Shown here: positions 47,016 to 55,305 of the stretch, piece by piece | Position numbering within the stretch: position 1 is the first letter of the stretch | Layout of the letters: every line of letters starts with the position of its first letter | From: Bacteroidales bacterium | GTDB lineage: Bacteria > Bacteroidota > Bacteroidia > Bacteroidales > UBA12077 | Assembly (NCBI GenBank): GCA_016342685.1 | Contig: JAEINU010000004.1 | Span: 248,001-312,000, forward strand | Reading direction: 5' to 3' | Length of the DNA: 64,000 nucleotides | The notes under the pieces: generated by a model | Databases searched by the model: none | Told to the model about the DNA's origin: nothing | What the model saw: the letters and a program-made list of their open reading frames with translations, nothing else | Translations under genes and position numbers: made by a program

Positions 47016-47726
47016 ATGAGACTTTTATTAATAAGTAATTCGACAAATGCTGGTGAGGCATATCTTGATTATCCAAAACATGAAATCAAGGATTTTTTAG
47101 GTGACATAAAGAAAATATTATTTATACCATATGCTGCGGTAACTTTTTCATTCGATGAATATCAACAAAAAGTTCAAGAAAGATTTTCAGAATTGGGTAT
47201 AGAAGTAGATTCAATTCATCATTACAATCCAAAGCAAAAAAGAGAAGCTATTCAAAATGCTGAAGCAATTGTAGTTGGAGGAGGAAATACCTTTAACTTA
47301 CTAAAATTAATGCAGCAGCAAGATCTAATAGAGATAATTAGATACGAATGTTTGAAAGGCAAACCTTATGTTGGATGGAGTGCAGGTTCAAATGTAACTT
47401 GTCCTACAATATGCACAACGAATGATATGCCAATTGTTGAGCCGGATAGTTTTCATGCAATAAACCTTGTTCGTTTTCAAATAAACCCTCATTATTTAGA
47501 TGCAAATCCTGATGGACATGCTGGAGAAACAAGAGAACAAAGAATAGAAGAATATTTAGAGGCAAATCCATATAATTACGTTGTTGGATTAAGAGAAAGT
47601 AGTATGTTAAGAGTTGATGATGCCGAAGTTCGATTGATTGGACCAAAAAAAGCACGAATATTTAAAAAAGGTATGGAACCTAAAGAATTAGGGCCAGGCG
47701 ATGATTTTGATTTCTTATTTGAATAA
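47016..47726 (+). CDS. pepE: Alpha-aspartyl dipeptidase (peptidase E)
   Basis: 236 residues, family S51. It hydrolyses N-terminal Asp-X dipeptides. The nucleophile Ser122 is in VGWSAGSNV, and Asp137 and His159 (INPHYLD) fall at positions corresponding to the Ser-Asp-His/Glu network of Salmonella PepE. VVGGGNTFNLL is the family glutaminase-like turn. Cytoplasmic. It has its own terminator. Confidence 0.95.
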   Translation: MRLLLISNSTNAGEAYLDYPKHEIKDFLGDIKKILFIPYAAVTFSFDEYQQKVQERFSELGIEVDSIHHYNPKQKREAIQNAEAIVVGGGNTFNLLKLMQQQDLIEIIRYECLKGKPYVGWSAGSNVTCPTICTTNDMPIVEPDSFHAINLVRFQINPHYLDANPDGHAGETREQRIEEYLEANPYNYVVGLRESSMLRVDDAEVRLIGPKKARIFKKGMEPKELGPGDDFDFLFE

Positions 47727-47743
47727 AGATATATTACCATTTG

Positions 47744-47784
47744 AAAAACTGCCATTAATACTTTTAATGGCAGTTTTTTTATGC
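47744..47784 (+). terminator. Intrinsic terminator of pepE
   Basis: A 14-bp perfect stem (AAAACTGCCATTAA with TTAATGGCAGTTTT; loop 5 nt) followed by a T-run. Confidence 0.85.
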
Positions 47785-47884
47785 AGCAAAATAAAAAAAC
47801 AAACGTCTATATAATTGAAATACAAAGATCGAATTTGTAACTTATCCTAATTAAGATCGTCATACCCTTAATAAAACCAAAACT

Positions 47885-50302
47885 ATGATAAAAAATTTCT
47901 TTCTAACAGCCTTTAGAAATGCCTTTAAAAATTGGACTTATTCTGTTATTAATGTATTAGGACTTTCTACTGGATTAGCAGCAATTATATATATATTCCT
48001 ATTTGTTCAATTCGAAAGAGGTTACGATCGATTTCACGAAAATGCAGATCAAATATATCGTGTTGGTGTGCAAGGTATGATGATGAACAACGAAATTAAT
48101 CAGGCTATTACTGCAGCGCCCATGGCAGAGGCAATGATAAATGATTATCCGGAAGTTCAGAGTGTATGTCGTTTAAGGGAGTCGGGCGATTGGTTGATTG
48201 TTTATGGCGATAATAAAATTAATGAGAAGGAATTTTTATTTGCAGATTCAACATTTTTTGATGTTTTCTCTTTTAAATTACTTAAAGGTGACCCAAAAGC
48301 TGTTTTGGTAGAGCCGCGAAGTATTGTTATGACAGAAACAGGGGCGAAAAGATATTTTGGAAAAGAAGACCCTGTTGGAAAACTATTAAAAGTCGAAAGC
48401 GACACAGTGTTGTATAAAGTTACAGGACTCATGGAAGATCCGCCAGAAAATTCACATTTTCATTTTGACCTTTTGGGTTCTCTTACAACTCTAGATGCCA
48501 GCAGAAGAACATTCTGGATTTCACACAACTTTTACACTTATATAAGTCTGAAAGATGGAACCAATATTCAAGATTTTCAGGATAAAATGCAGTTAATGGT
48601 CGAAAAATATGTGGGGCCTCAAATTGAGCAGGTTCTAGGAATAAATCTGCAAGAGTTCGAAAAATCAGGAAGTACTTTTAGTTACTTTATTCAGCCATTA
48701 ACCGATATTCATTTGTATTCAGATTTACAATATGAAATAGAAACAAACGGTAATATCTTGTATGTGTATATATTTATTTCAATTGCCATTTTTATATTAG
48801 TAATAGCAAGTATAAATTTCACGAATCTAGCCACAGCACGTGCATCAAACCGATCAAAAGAAGTGGGTATTCGGAAAGTTGTTGGAGCAATGAAAGAGCA
48901 GCTTGTAATACAATTTCTAACAGAATCTTTCCTTATTACCTTAGTATCATTAGGTGTTGCAATTGCTATTCTGGAAATATTTATGCCAGCTTTAAATAAT
49001 TTAGTGCAAATACCATTATGTATTAGTTACTTTAGTTGCTGGTACATTGTTCCAACATTATTTCTTTTGATTGTTGTAGTAAGTTTTATGGCAGGTAGTT
49101 ATCCGGCATTTTTTCTTGCATCGTTTAGGCCTGTTGCTGTATTAAAAGGTAAATTAAAGCTTGGAGCAAAAAGCGGAAAGCTAAGATCGATACTTGTAAT
49201 TATACAATTTGTAGTTTCTGTATTTATTCTGTTATCAACGTATACTGTTTCCGATCAACTCAAGTATATTTTAAATAAAGATTTAGGTTTCGATAAAGAA
49301 AACATTTTGATGGTAAGGCGCTCAGATGCTTTAAAAACAAAAATGGAATCGTTTAAATCTGAATTAAGAAAAATACCAAGTATAAAAGAGGTAACTAATG
49401 CAAATGCGTATCCGGGAATTAATTTTTCAAACAATGCATTCTTTTTAGAAGGAGAATCCGTAGGGCGTACTTATTTATTGCATCAAGCTTGGGTTAGTTA
49501 TGATTATAACAAAACATTTAACTTTGAATTAGTTGAAGGGCGATTTTTCTCGAAAGAATATTCCGACTCAAATGCAATTGTTATTAACGAGGCGGCAGTA
49601 AAATCTCTGGGATTAGAGAATCCTATAGGGAAAAACATTTTATCTCCATGGCGAGACAATGAAACCTTAAAACGACCAATTATTGGTGTTGTTAAAGATT
49701 TTAATTTTAAATCACTACATACAAAGATTGAACCTGCAGCATTTACGCTTATGTCAGGAAACTGGGAAGGAGTGGTCTGTATTAAAATAGAACCAGAAAG
49801 CTTAAATAGTACAATTCAACAAATAAATTCGGTTTGGCAGGAATTTGTTAGCGAATATCCTTTTGAGTACTTTTTTTTCGACGATCATTTAAAAGATCTA
49901 TATAAGACAGAACAAAGAACCAATAGTATATTCGTATTATTTTCGGCTTTATCAGTTTTAATAGCCTTTTTAGGATTATTGGGATTAATATCTTTTGTAA
50001 CCGAACAACGAAAAAAAGAAATTGGAATAAGAAAAACATTTGGAGCATCATCAGTAAGCATTGTATATACTTTAAGTAAAGAGATTTTGAAGTTAATTAC
50101 AATTGCTGCAATAATTTCCTGGCCGCTTACATATTGGGTTATGAATAATTGGTTGCAAGATTTTTCATATAGGGTTGATATAAACTATCTGATGTTTTTA
50201 ATAATCACAATACTAACGATTCTATTATCATTGGCAACTGTAATTTATCAAACAATTAAAGCTGCATTAAAGAATCCGTCCGACACATTACGACATGAAT
50301 AA
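47885..50302 (+). CDS. ABC transporter permease, duplicated FtsX/MacB type
   Basis: 805 residues with two FtsX domains and about eight TM helices. The N-terminal TM1 follows FKNWTYSVINVLGLSTGLAA. A MacB-like periplasmic core lies between, then NRSKEVGIRKVVGAMKEQL, the coupling motif, and a second one, EQRKKEIGIRKTFGASSVS. Such proteins in Bacteroidota work with LolD-like ATPases. The ATPase gene follows in the same direction 183 bases downstream. The substrate is unknown; antimicrobial peptide export or envelope stress are common annotations. Confidence 0.9.
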   Translation: MIKNFFLTAFRNAFKNWTYSVINVLGLSTGLAAIIYIFLFVQFERGYDRFHENADQIYRVGVQGMMMNNEINQAITAAPMAEAMINDYPEVQSVCRLRESGDWLIVYGDNKINEKEFLFADSTFFDVFSFKLLKGDPKAVLVEPRSIVMTETGAKRYFGKEDPVGKLLKVESDTVLYKVTGLMEDPPENSHFHFDLLGSLTTLDASRRTFWISHNFYTYISLKDGTNIQDFQDKMQLMVEKYVGPQIEQVLGINLQEFEKSGSTFSYFIQPLTDIHLYSDLQYEIETNGNILYVYIFISIAIFILVIASINFTNLATARASNRSKEVGIRKVVGAMKEQLVIQFLTESFLITLVSLGVAIAILEIFMPALNNLVQIPLCISYFSCWYIVPTLFLLIVVVSFMAGSYPAFFLASFRPVAVLKGKLKLGAKSGKLRSILVIIQFVVSVFILLSTYTVSDQLKYILNKDLGFDKENILMVRRSDALKTKMESFKSELRKIPSIKEVTNANAYPGINFSNNAFFLEGESVGRTYLLHQAWVSYDYNKTFNFELVEGRFFSKEYSDSNAIVINEAAVKSLGLENPIGKNILSPWRDNETLKRPIIGVVKDFNFKSLHTKIEPAAFTLMSGNWEGVVCIKIEPESLNSTIQQINSVWQEFVSEYPFEYFFFDDHLKDLYKTEQRTNSIFVLFSALSVLIAFLGLLGLISFVTEQRKKEIGIRKTFGASSVSIVYTLSKEILKLITIAAIISWPLTYWVMNNWLQDFSYRVDINYLMFLIITILTILLSLATVIYQTIKAALKNPSDTLRHE

Positions 50303-50485
50303 TAATTGGAGCATCAGAATCATTTATTAATCGTCTTTTGATGCGAAAAGTGTTAAAAAAGAGTTAAAAAAAGTAATAATTTTAATAGAACAGATAATAT
50401 TTATAACTTGTAACACAATAGAAGATTAGTTATATACGAATACGCTAAAAGCAAGAATTAAAACTAAAATACTAGGAGAATTACC

Positions 50486-51169
50486 ATGATTAAAACGAAC
50501 CAATTAGTTAAGGTCTTTAAAACCGACGAAATAGAAACAACTGCTTTAAATAAAGTAGAACTTGAAGTTCAAAAGGGTGAATTTGTTGCCATTATGGGGC
50601 CGTCTGGTTGTGGAAAATCAACTTTGTTAAATATAGTGGGCTTACTCGATAATCCAACCGATGGAAGTTTAATCTTTAATGATATTGAGGTTGCAAAATT
50701 TAAAGAAAAGCAACGTACCGAATTAAGAAAAGCAAATATTGGGTTTGTTTTTCAAAGTTTTAATTTGATTGATGAATTAACCGTTTTCGAAAATGTAGAA
50801 CTACCTCTTTTATATTTAAAAGTTCCGGCATCGGAAAGAAAGAAAAAAGTTGAAGAAGTTCTGGATAGAATGAAAATAGCTCACAGACGCAAGCATTTTC
50901 CACAACAATTATCTGGTGGTCAGCAACAGCGTGTAGCAATAGCAAGAGCTGTTGTGGCTAATCCCAAATTAATATTAGCAGATGAGCCAACTGGAAATCT
51001 TGACTCGGCAAATGGAGAAGAAGTAATGAAACTTTTATCTGAATTAAATAATGATGGGGCTACTATAATTATGGTAACTCACTCTCCTTCAGATGCAGAA
51101 TATGCTCATCGTGTTATACAGTTATTCGATGGTCACATTGTAACAGAAAATATTAAAAAGATTTTATAA
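50486..51169 (+). CDS. ABC transporter ATP-binding protein (LolD/MacB type)
   Basis: 227 residues. Walker A GPSGCGKSTLL, Q-loop FVFQSFNLIDE, signature LSGGQQQR, Walker B LILADEPTGNLDS, H-loop MVTHSPSD. It is preceded by AGGAG eight bases before the ATG (50474-50478), a strong Shine-Dalgarno that is rare in this window. It probably energises the permease encoded upstream. A strong palindromic terminator follows. Confidence 0.95.
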   Translation: MIKTNQLVKVFKTDEIETTALNKVELEVQKGEFVAIMGPSGCGKSTLLNIVGLLDNPTDGSLIFNDIEVAKFKEKQRTELRKANIGFVFQSFNLIDELTVFENVELPLLYLKVPASERKKKVEEVLDRMKIAHRRKHFPQQLSGGQQQRVAIARAVVANPKLILADEPTGNLDSANGEEVMKLLSELNNDGATIIMVTHSPSDAEYAHRVIQLFDGHIVTENIKKIL

Positions 51170-51192
51170 TAAAATACAGTGGTTTTAAGTTT

Positions 51193-51227
51193 AAATGAGA
51201 CAAGCATGCTTGTCTCATTTTCTTTTA
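51193..51227 (+). terminator. Intrinsic terminator of the ABC ATPase gene
   Basis: A 28-nt perfect palindrome at 51193-51220 (14-bp arms) followed by TTCTTTT. It lies between the ATPase gene and the GIN-domain gene. Confidence 0.85.
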
Positions 51228-51268
51228 ACAAGTTGGCTTCTTTATTGTCATTAATAAAAAAAGATCTC

Positions 51269-51973
51269 ATGAAAAGTTTAAATATAATATTGGTATCAAT
51301 CTTTTTAGCTGGAAGTTTAATTGGGAATGCTCAAACCAGAGAAAAGCGTGAAATAGAATCTTTCGATAAAATTGATGTTTTCGGAAACATGAAAGTTATT
51401 ATGAAAGAGGGAAAGCAGGAAACAGTAGAAATATTCGCAAAGAAAGTCGCAATTGATCAAATTGACATTAGTGTTAATGATAAGCGATTGAAAATTAAGA
51501 TGAAATCAAATTTGTTTGATGAGGATGTAGAGGTAAAAATTTATGTTACCTATAAAGAAATAAGAGAAATTTCTACCAATGGAGCAGCTGAAATAATTAT
51601 AAACGATATAATCAAAACCGATAAACTCTTTATTGATGCTACAAGCGGTGCAAGAGTTAAGTTACAGGTTGACCTAAATGCAATTGATTTGAAAGTTTAT
51701 CAAGGAGCACATATCGATATTTCTGGAAAAACTCTTTTACAAGAATCATTTGTAAACACCGGAGGAGTATTGTCAGGGTCGAATTTTACTAGCAATGAAG
51801 TATTTATAAAAATGAATACTGGTGGAAAAGCAGAAGTAATTGTAAACCAATCATTAGATGCTAGCGTTAATACAGGAGCAAGTCTGAATTATTTTGGAAA
51901 TCCCGAGAAACAGAATATAAAATCAACTTTAGGTGGTAAAATAAATGCTTGGGATAAAAATGGGGCAAGATAA
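51269..51973 (+). CDS. Head GIN domain (DUF2807) secreted protein
   Basis: 234 residues from the ATG at 51269, which opens a signal peptide (KSLNIILVSIFLAGSLIGNAQ). An earlier in-frame start at 51179 overlaps the terminator palindrome and is unlikely. The mature part is a right-handed beta-helix of the putative auto-transporter adhesin GIN family (ISTNGAAEIIINDIIKTDK; FIDATSGARVKLQV; NTGGVLSGSNF; NTGASLNYFGNP). The role is not established, probably an envelope protein. It is adjacent to, but separated by a terminator from, the ABC ATPase. Confidence 0.88.
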   Translation: MKSLNIILVSIFLAGSLIGNAQTREKREIESFDKIDVFGNMKVIMKEGKQETVEIFAKKVAIDQIDISVNDKRLKIKMKSNLFDEDVEVKIYVTYKEIREISTNGAAEIIINDIIKTDKLFIDATSGARVKLQVDLNAIDLKVYQGAHIDISGKTLLQESFVNTGGVLSGSNFTSNEVFIKMNTGGKAEVIVNQSLDASVNTGASLNYFGNPEKQNIKSTLGGKINAWDKNGAR

Positions 51974-52000
51974 AAAGGACTGATAATACAGTCCTTAAAT
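51971..52000 (-). terminator. Intrinsic terminator of the small charged-protein gene
   Basis: AAGGACTG and CAGTCCTT form an 8-bp stem with a 6-nt loop (51975-51996). On the minus strand it is followed by TTTTATC. The T-run on the plus side is weak. Confidence 0.6.
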
Positions 52001-52004
52001 TCAT

Positions 52005-52214
52005 CTATTCTTCAGAATCTTCATCGTGTTCTAAGAATTCTTCTTTGTTTCCAAACAGATCTATTTCTTCAAACTCATCTATTTCATCGTAGATATCCTT
52101 TTTGAAATTTTTTTCTTTTTTGGAATCCGTTTTAACCCTTTTAATTTTCTTTTCGCGAATGTTCTCTGAAGAATTGGACTTCTTAAATTTTTGATTAGCC
52201 TTACTAGATTTCAT
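52005..52214 (-). CDS. Small highly charged protein, unknown function
   Basis: 69 residues. The first half is strongly basic (KKIKRVKTDSKKEKNFKKD) and the second strongly acidic (IYDEIDEFEEIDLFGNKEEF, ending EHDEDSEE). No signal peptide or TM. Low-complexity composition means the call rests on its own terminator, ATG start and lack of a competing gene. Function unknown; not confidently real. Confidence 0.5.
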   Translation of the reverse strand: MKSSKANQKFKKSNSSENIREKKIKRVKTDSKKEKNFKKDIYDEIDEFEEIDLFGNKEEFLEHDEDSEE

Positions 52215-52382
52215 TGATTTAGAAATGTTTATTAAATCACATTTATTGTTTAATTATATAGTATATTTATTGCAAGGTAAATATTTTTTGGTTTTCTTGA
52301 AAATTTAAATTGAAAATATATTACTATTATTTAACTATTTTCATTTGTTTAAAAATCTGATCTTTAAGTGAACTATTTTTAG

Positions 52383-52390
52383 TAAATTTG
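52383..52390 (+). promoter_or_regulatory. Bacteroidota -7 element (TAAATTTG)
   Basis: Exact TAnnTTTG match 36 bases before the ATG at 52426; no clear -33 element. Confidence 0.4.
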
Positions 52391-52425
52391 ATATATCCAC
52401 CTCTACACTCTAAGCTACCCCGCGT

Positions 52426-52827
52426 ATGAAAAAAGTTATACAAGATGCCGATTACGCAGAAATATCATACGATTCGGAATTAAAGCTTGGTAAAATTAGA
52501 TGGAAAAGAAAAACTTCAACAGAAGAGTATCAATACTCCTTTATTACCTTATTAGGATTCGCAAAGGAAAATCAAATCGAAATCTTTTTATCAGACATTA
52601 GAGACCAGCAAGTTGTGGCTCCTGATAATAAACGATGGTTAGAGACTGAGATGCTGCCCAAAGCTATGGATGTTGGATTAAAGCGCGCAGGGGTTATTTT
52701 TGACGGGAATGTATTTAAAAAGTATTATATAAATATGATTATTAAGGTAACGAATAAATTCGGATTACCTATGAAAGTATTTAATACAGAAGAAGAAGCA
52801 ATGGCTTGGGTTAAAGAATTTTGTTAG
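52426..52827 (+). CDS. STAS/SpoIIAA-like cytoplasmic protein
   Basis: 133 residues, no signal or TM. It resembles the small STAS/SEC14-like family of Bacteroidota: ISYDSELKLGKIRWKRKTST, then ILFLSDIRDQQ-like (IEIFLSDIRDQQVVAPDNKR), WLETEMLPKAMDVGLKRAGV and a tail EEEAMAWVKEF. Those proteins are built like anti-sigma factor antagonists and may respond to PP2C phosphatases. No phosphorylatable Ser is obvious in the usual place, so the function is open. Confidence 0.7.
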   Translation: MKKVIQDADYAEISYDSELKLGKIRWKRKTSTEEYQYSFITLLGFAKENQIEIFLSDIRDQQVVAPDNKRWLETEMLPKAMDVGLKRAGVIFDGNVFKKYYINMIIKVTNKFGLPMKVFNTEEEAMAWVKEFC

Positions 52828-52838
52828 AACTTCAAATT

Positions 52839-54104
52839 TTATTGTTGCTTAACTTTATCAGCGTCAACTATTTTGTAAAGTTTATCCGACCTTCTTATTA
52901 AGCTGTCAATTTGCACAGAACAAAGAGTCCCTTTATTTGCGATATCAGTTTCTTTTAAATCTACTCGTATTTCTTTAACAGTAGTTTGCACAACACCAGT
53001 TGTTGGTCCAGTTATTAATATCTCATCTCCAACTTTTAAGTCATACGATTCAATAAGGAATTCTGCCACCTTTATTTTAGTAAAGTAGTTTGTTGTTTTA
53101 CCAATCTTGATTTTCCGTTTAGTTGCTCTTGAACCATATTTATGACTCCATTCACCCATTTTCTGACCTAAATAATAACCATCCCAGAAACCGCGATTAA
53201 ATACTGCTGATAAACGTTTGGTCCAGTTGTTAATTTTTGTTTGGTCAAAACTCCCATCAATATAAGAATGAACAGCTTCATTATAACATTCCGAAACGGT
53301 TTTAACATACTCTGCAGGGCGTGCACGACCTTCAATTTTTAATACTGTAACTCCAGCATCTAAAACTTTATTCAAGAATTTAATGGTACTTAAATCTTTT
53401 GGAGACATAATATATTCATTGTCTATTTCTAGCTGATTCCCAGATTCTTTTTCTGTTACAGTGTATGCTTTTCTGCAAGTTTGAAGACAAGCTCCTCTAT
53501 TTGCCGAATGGTTTTTTTCGTGCAAACTTAGATAGCATTTTCCAGAAATAGCCATACAAAGAGCACCATGAACAAACATTTCAATTTTTATAAGCTTTCC
53601 TGCAGGCCCGCTAATTTTTTCTTCTTTAATTGTTTTACTTATTTCTGCAACTTGATCTAATGAAAGTTCTCGTGCTAAAACAACTACATCAGCAAAATGA
53701 GCAAAAAACTTTAGACTCTCTATGTTGCAAACATTTAATTGAGTAGAAATATGAACTTCAACTCCAATTTTGCGCGCATAATTTATTACGGATAAATCCG
53801 AAGCAATAATTGCTGTAACTCGACTTTCTTTAGCTGCTGTCACAATTTCGCGCATTAAGCCAAGTTCCTTATTATAAATTACAGTATTTATTGTTAAATA
53901 AGTCTTTATATTATTTTCTTCGCAGATATTTACAATGTCTTTGAGATCATCAAACGTAAAATTATTAGATGAGTTTGCACGCATATTCATTTTCTCAATT
54001 CCGAAATATACAGAATTGGCTCCCCCTTGAATCGCAGCCATTAAAGATTCGTAAGAACCTACGGGTGCCATAATTTCAAAATCTTCTCGTGTAATATTTT
54101 TCAT
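52839..54104 (-). CDS. U32 family peptidase (TrhP/RlhA-type)
   Basis: 421 residues. The opening FEIMAPVGSYESLMAAIQGG, then ANSVYFGI, and the Cys cluster CMAISGKCYLSLHE with RGACLQTCRKAYTV are the U32 signature; the four Cys probably bind an Fe-S cluster. KIEGRARPAEYV and the NRGFWDGYYLG segment follow. A C-terminal beta-barrel-like domain ends it. Bacterial relatives (RlhA, TrhP) hydroxylate 23S rRNA or tRNA wobble uridine rather than acting as proteases. Which RNA is the target cannot be told. Confidence 0.9.
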   Translation of the reverse strand: MKNITREDFEIMAPVGSYESLMAAIQGGANSVYFGIEKMNMRANSSNNFTFDDLKDIVNICEENNIKTYLTINTVIYNKELGLMREIVTAAKESRVTAIIASDLSVINYARKIGVEVHISTQLNVCNIESLKFFAHFADVVVLARELSLDQVAEISKTIKEEKISGPAGKLIKIEMFVHGALCMAISGKCYLSLHEKNHSANRGACLQTCRKAYTVTEKESGNQLEIDNEYIMSPKDLSTIKFLNKVLDAGVTVLKIEGRARPAEYVKTVSECYNEAVHSYIDGSFDQTKINNWTKRLSAVFNRGFWDGYYLGQKMGEWSHKYGSRATKRKIKIGKTTNYFTKIKVAEFLIESYDLKVGDEILITGPTTGVVQTTVKEIRVDLKETDIANKGTLCSVQIDSLIRRSDKLYKIVDADKVKQQ

Positions 54105-54255
54105 CGTTTATAAGCGCATATTAAATTCCGTGCAAAGGTAAATTTTTAAAAATAGAAATTTATAAAAGTAAACCATATTGTAAAACAATTGTTTAATAGA
54201 CTAAGAATTGACTTTTGACTAATTAATTAATACCTTTTATCTAAAATTATTTGCT

Positions 54256-54969
54256 ATGAGTAAAGAAAGAGTTCTTATCGAAACAATGGGATATATTAAG
54301 AAAGAAGCAAATCTTTCTACTGTCGAAAATAATATTATCTCAAACACTTTGGTTCTTGAAAGTTTACATCCATTTCCTGGATATCACGGTAAAAATCTTC
54401 CGGAACAAACATCACCAAGATCATTATTTTTAATAGTAAATAAGGAATATACTTACGAGGAAGTTGCTCGTATTACTAAAAAAGTAAAGCAAGAGTTTAA
54501 ACATGATTTTAATGCCTCCATTGGAAATATTTATTTTAAAACTACTTCTTATTCTTGCATAAGAATTAAGTATTTAAAGAGCTTTACCTTTTTATCAGAG
54601 CTTCAAAGCTTATATCAAAGTGAGGGCGTAAAGTTTGCTAAGAAAAAGCAAATCGATTCTATGGGTTTAATTGTGATTCGAAAACTCTTTTATGTTGAAG
54701 AAATCGAGGAAGGAATATATAGAGATATTAATGAGAGTTCAAAGTTTTATGTTGATGTGCCTATAGACTTAACTTGGGATGATTTTAAGGGGAAAATCTT
54801 CCATATTAGAAACAATATTGACAATAGTAATTTTGATGCCGCTCAAGGTGTTTTTTACAGATACAAAGGGATTGTCGAGAATGTACGATTGTATATTTGC
54901 GAAGGTGAATTTGATAAAGTTAAACAGATTCAAAAAATGTATACTGAACTTATTCAGAAACAGCAATAA
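54256..54969 (+). CDS. Hypothetical cytoplasmic protein, unrecognised family
   Basis: 237 residues, no signal peptide or TM. N-terminal LVLESLHPFPGYHGKNLPEQ, then SPRSLFLIVNKEYTYEEVARITKKVKQEF looks like a mixed alpha/beta domain. The C-terminal half has WDDFKGKIFHIRNNIDNSNF. No catalytic motif recognised. It is divergent from the U32 gene and is followed by a palindromic repeat. Codon use and composition match the neighbours. Confidence 0.7.
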   Translation: MSKERVLIETMGYIKKEANLSTVENNIISNTLVLESLHPFPGYHGKNLPEQTSPRSLFLIVNKEYTYEEVARITKKVKQEFKHDFNASIGNIYFKTTSYSCIRIKYLKSFTFLSELQSLYQSEGVKFAKKKQIDSMGLIVIRKLFYVEEIEEGIYRDINESSKFYVDVPIDLTWDDFKGKIFHIRNNIDNSNFDAAQGVFYRYKGIVENVRLYICEGEFDKVKQIQKMYTELIQKQQ

Positions 54970-54993
54970 TCAAAATCGATTTATATTGATAAG

Positions 54994-55096
54994 GGGCTGT
55001 CCAAAAAAGTCTTACTTGTCATCACCAACTTGATTGGGAATCTTATAACATTCCCTTTTTCAAGGGAATGACAGTTTGAGGGTTTTTGGACAGCCC
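54994..55096. repeat. Nested inverted-repeat element (MITE/REP-like)
   Basis: 14-bp perfect terminal inverted repeats (GGGCTGTCCAAAAA at 54994-55007, its complement at 55083-55096) enclose further dyads: TGTCAT/ATGACA and GGGAAT/ATTCCC arms. Total 103 bases. The GGGCTGTCC ends are reminiscent of insertion-sequence terminal repeats, so a miniature element derived from a transposon is possible. No target duplication could be confirmed. Confidence 0.6.
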
Positions 55097-55243
55097 TTTT
55101 ATGATTTTATTTACTAAATAAAATCATTGGGCAATTGAATGTCAGTCGGTTGTTATGTTGTGCTTGTCGAAACAGGATGGATTTTAGGTTTTCCGACTAG
55201 CTTTTTTATGGTTAACAACAATAAAAATCACCTAAGAAGAGTA

Positions 55244-55274
55244 TTTGATGTATAGTTATACTTTAGTACTTTTG
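55244..55274 (+). promoter_or_regulatory. Bacteroidota promoter upstream of the AsmA-like gene
   Basis: TTTG (55244-55247), 19-base spacer, then TACTTTTG (55267-55274); both elements and spacing fit the consensus. It lies 31 bases before the ATG. Confidence 0.7.
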
Positions 55275-55305
55275 TTTGCAGATTTATCAATAGACTAACT
55301 TTAGA

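Larger units (their letters stand above)
54970..55305. other. Intergenic region: inverted-repeat element and an asmA promoter
   Basis: 336 bases without a gene. It holds the nested palindrome at 54994-55096 and the promoter at 55244-55274, both annotated separately. Nothing else is evident. Confidence 0.65.
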
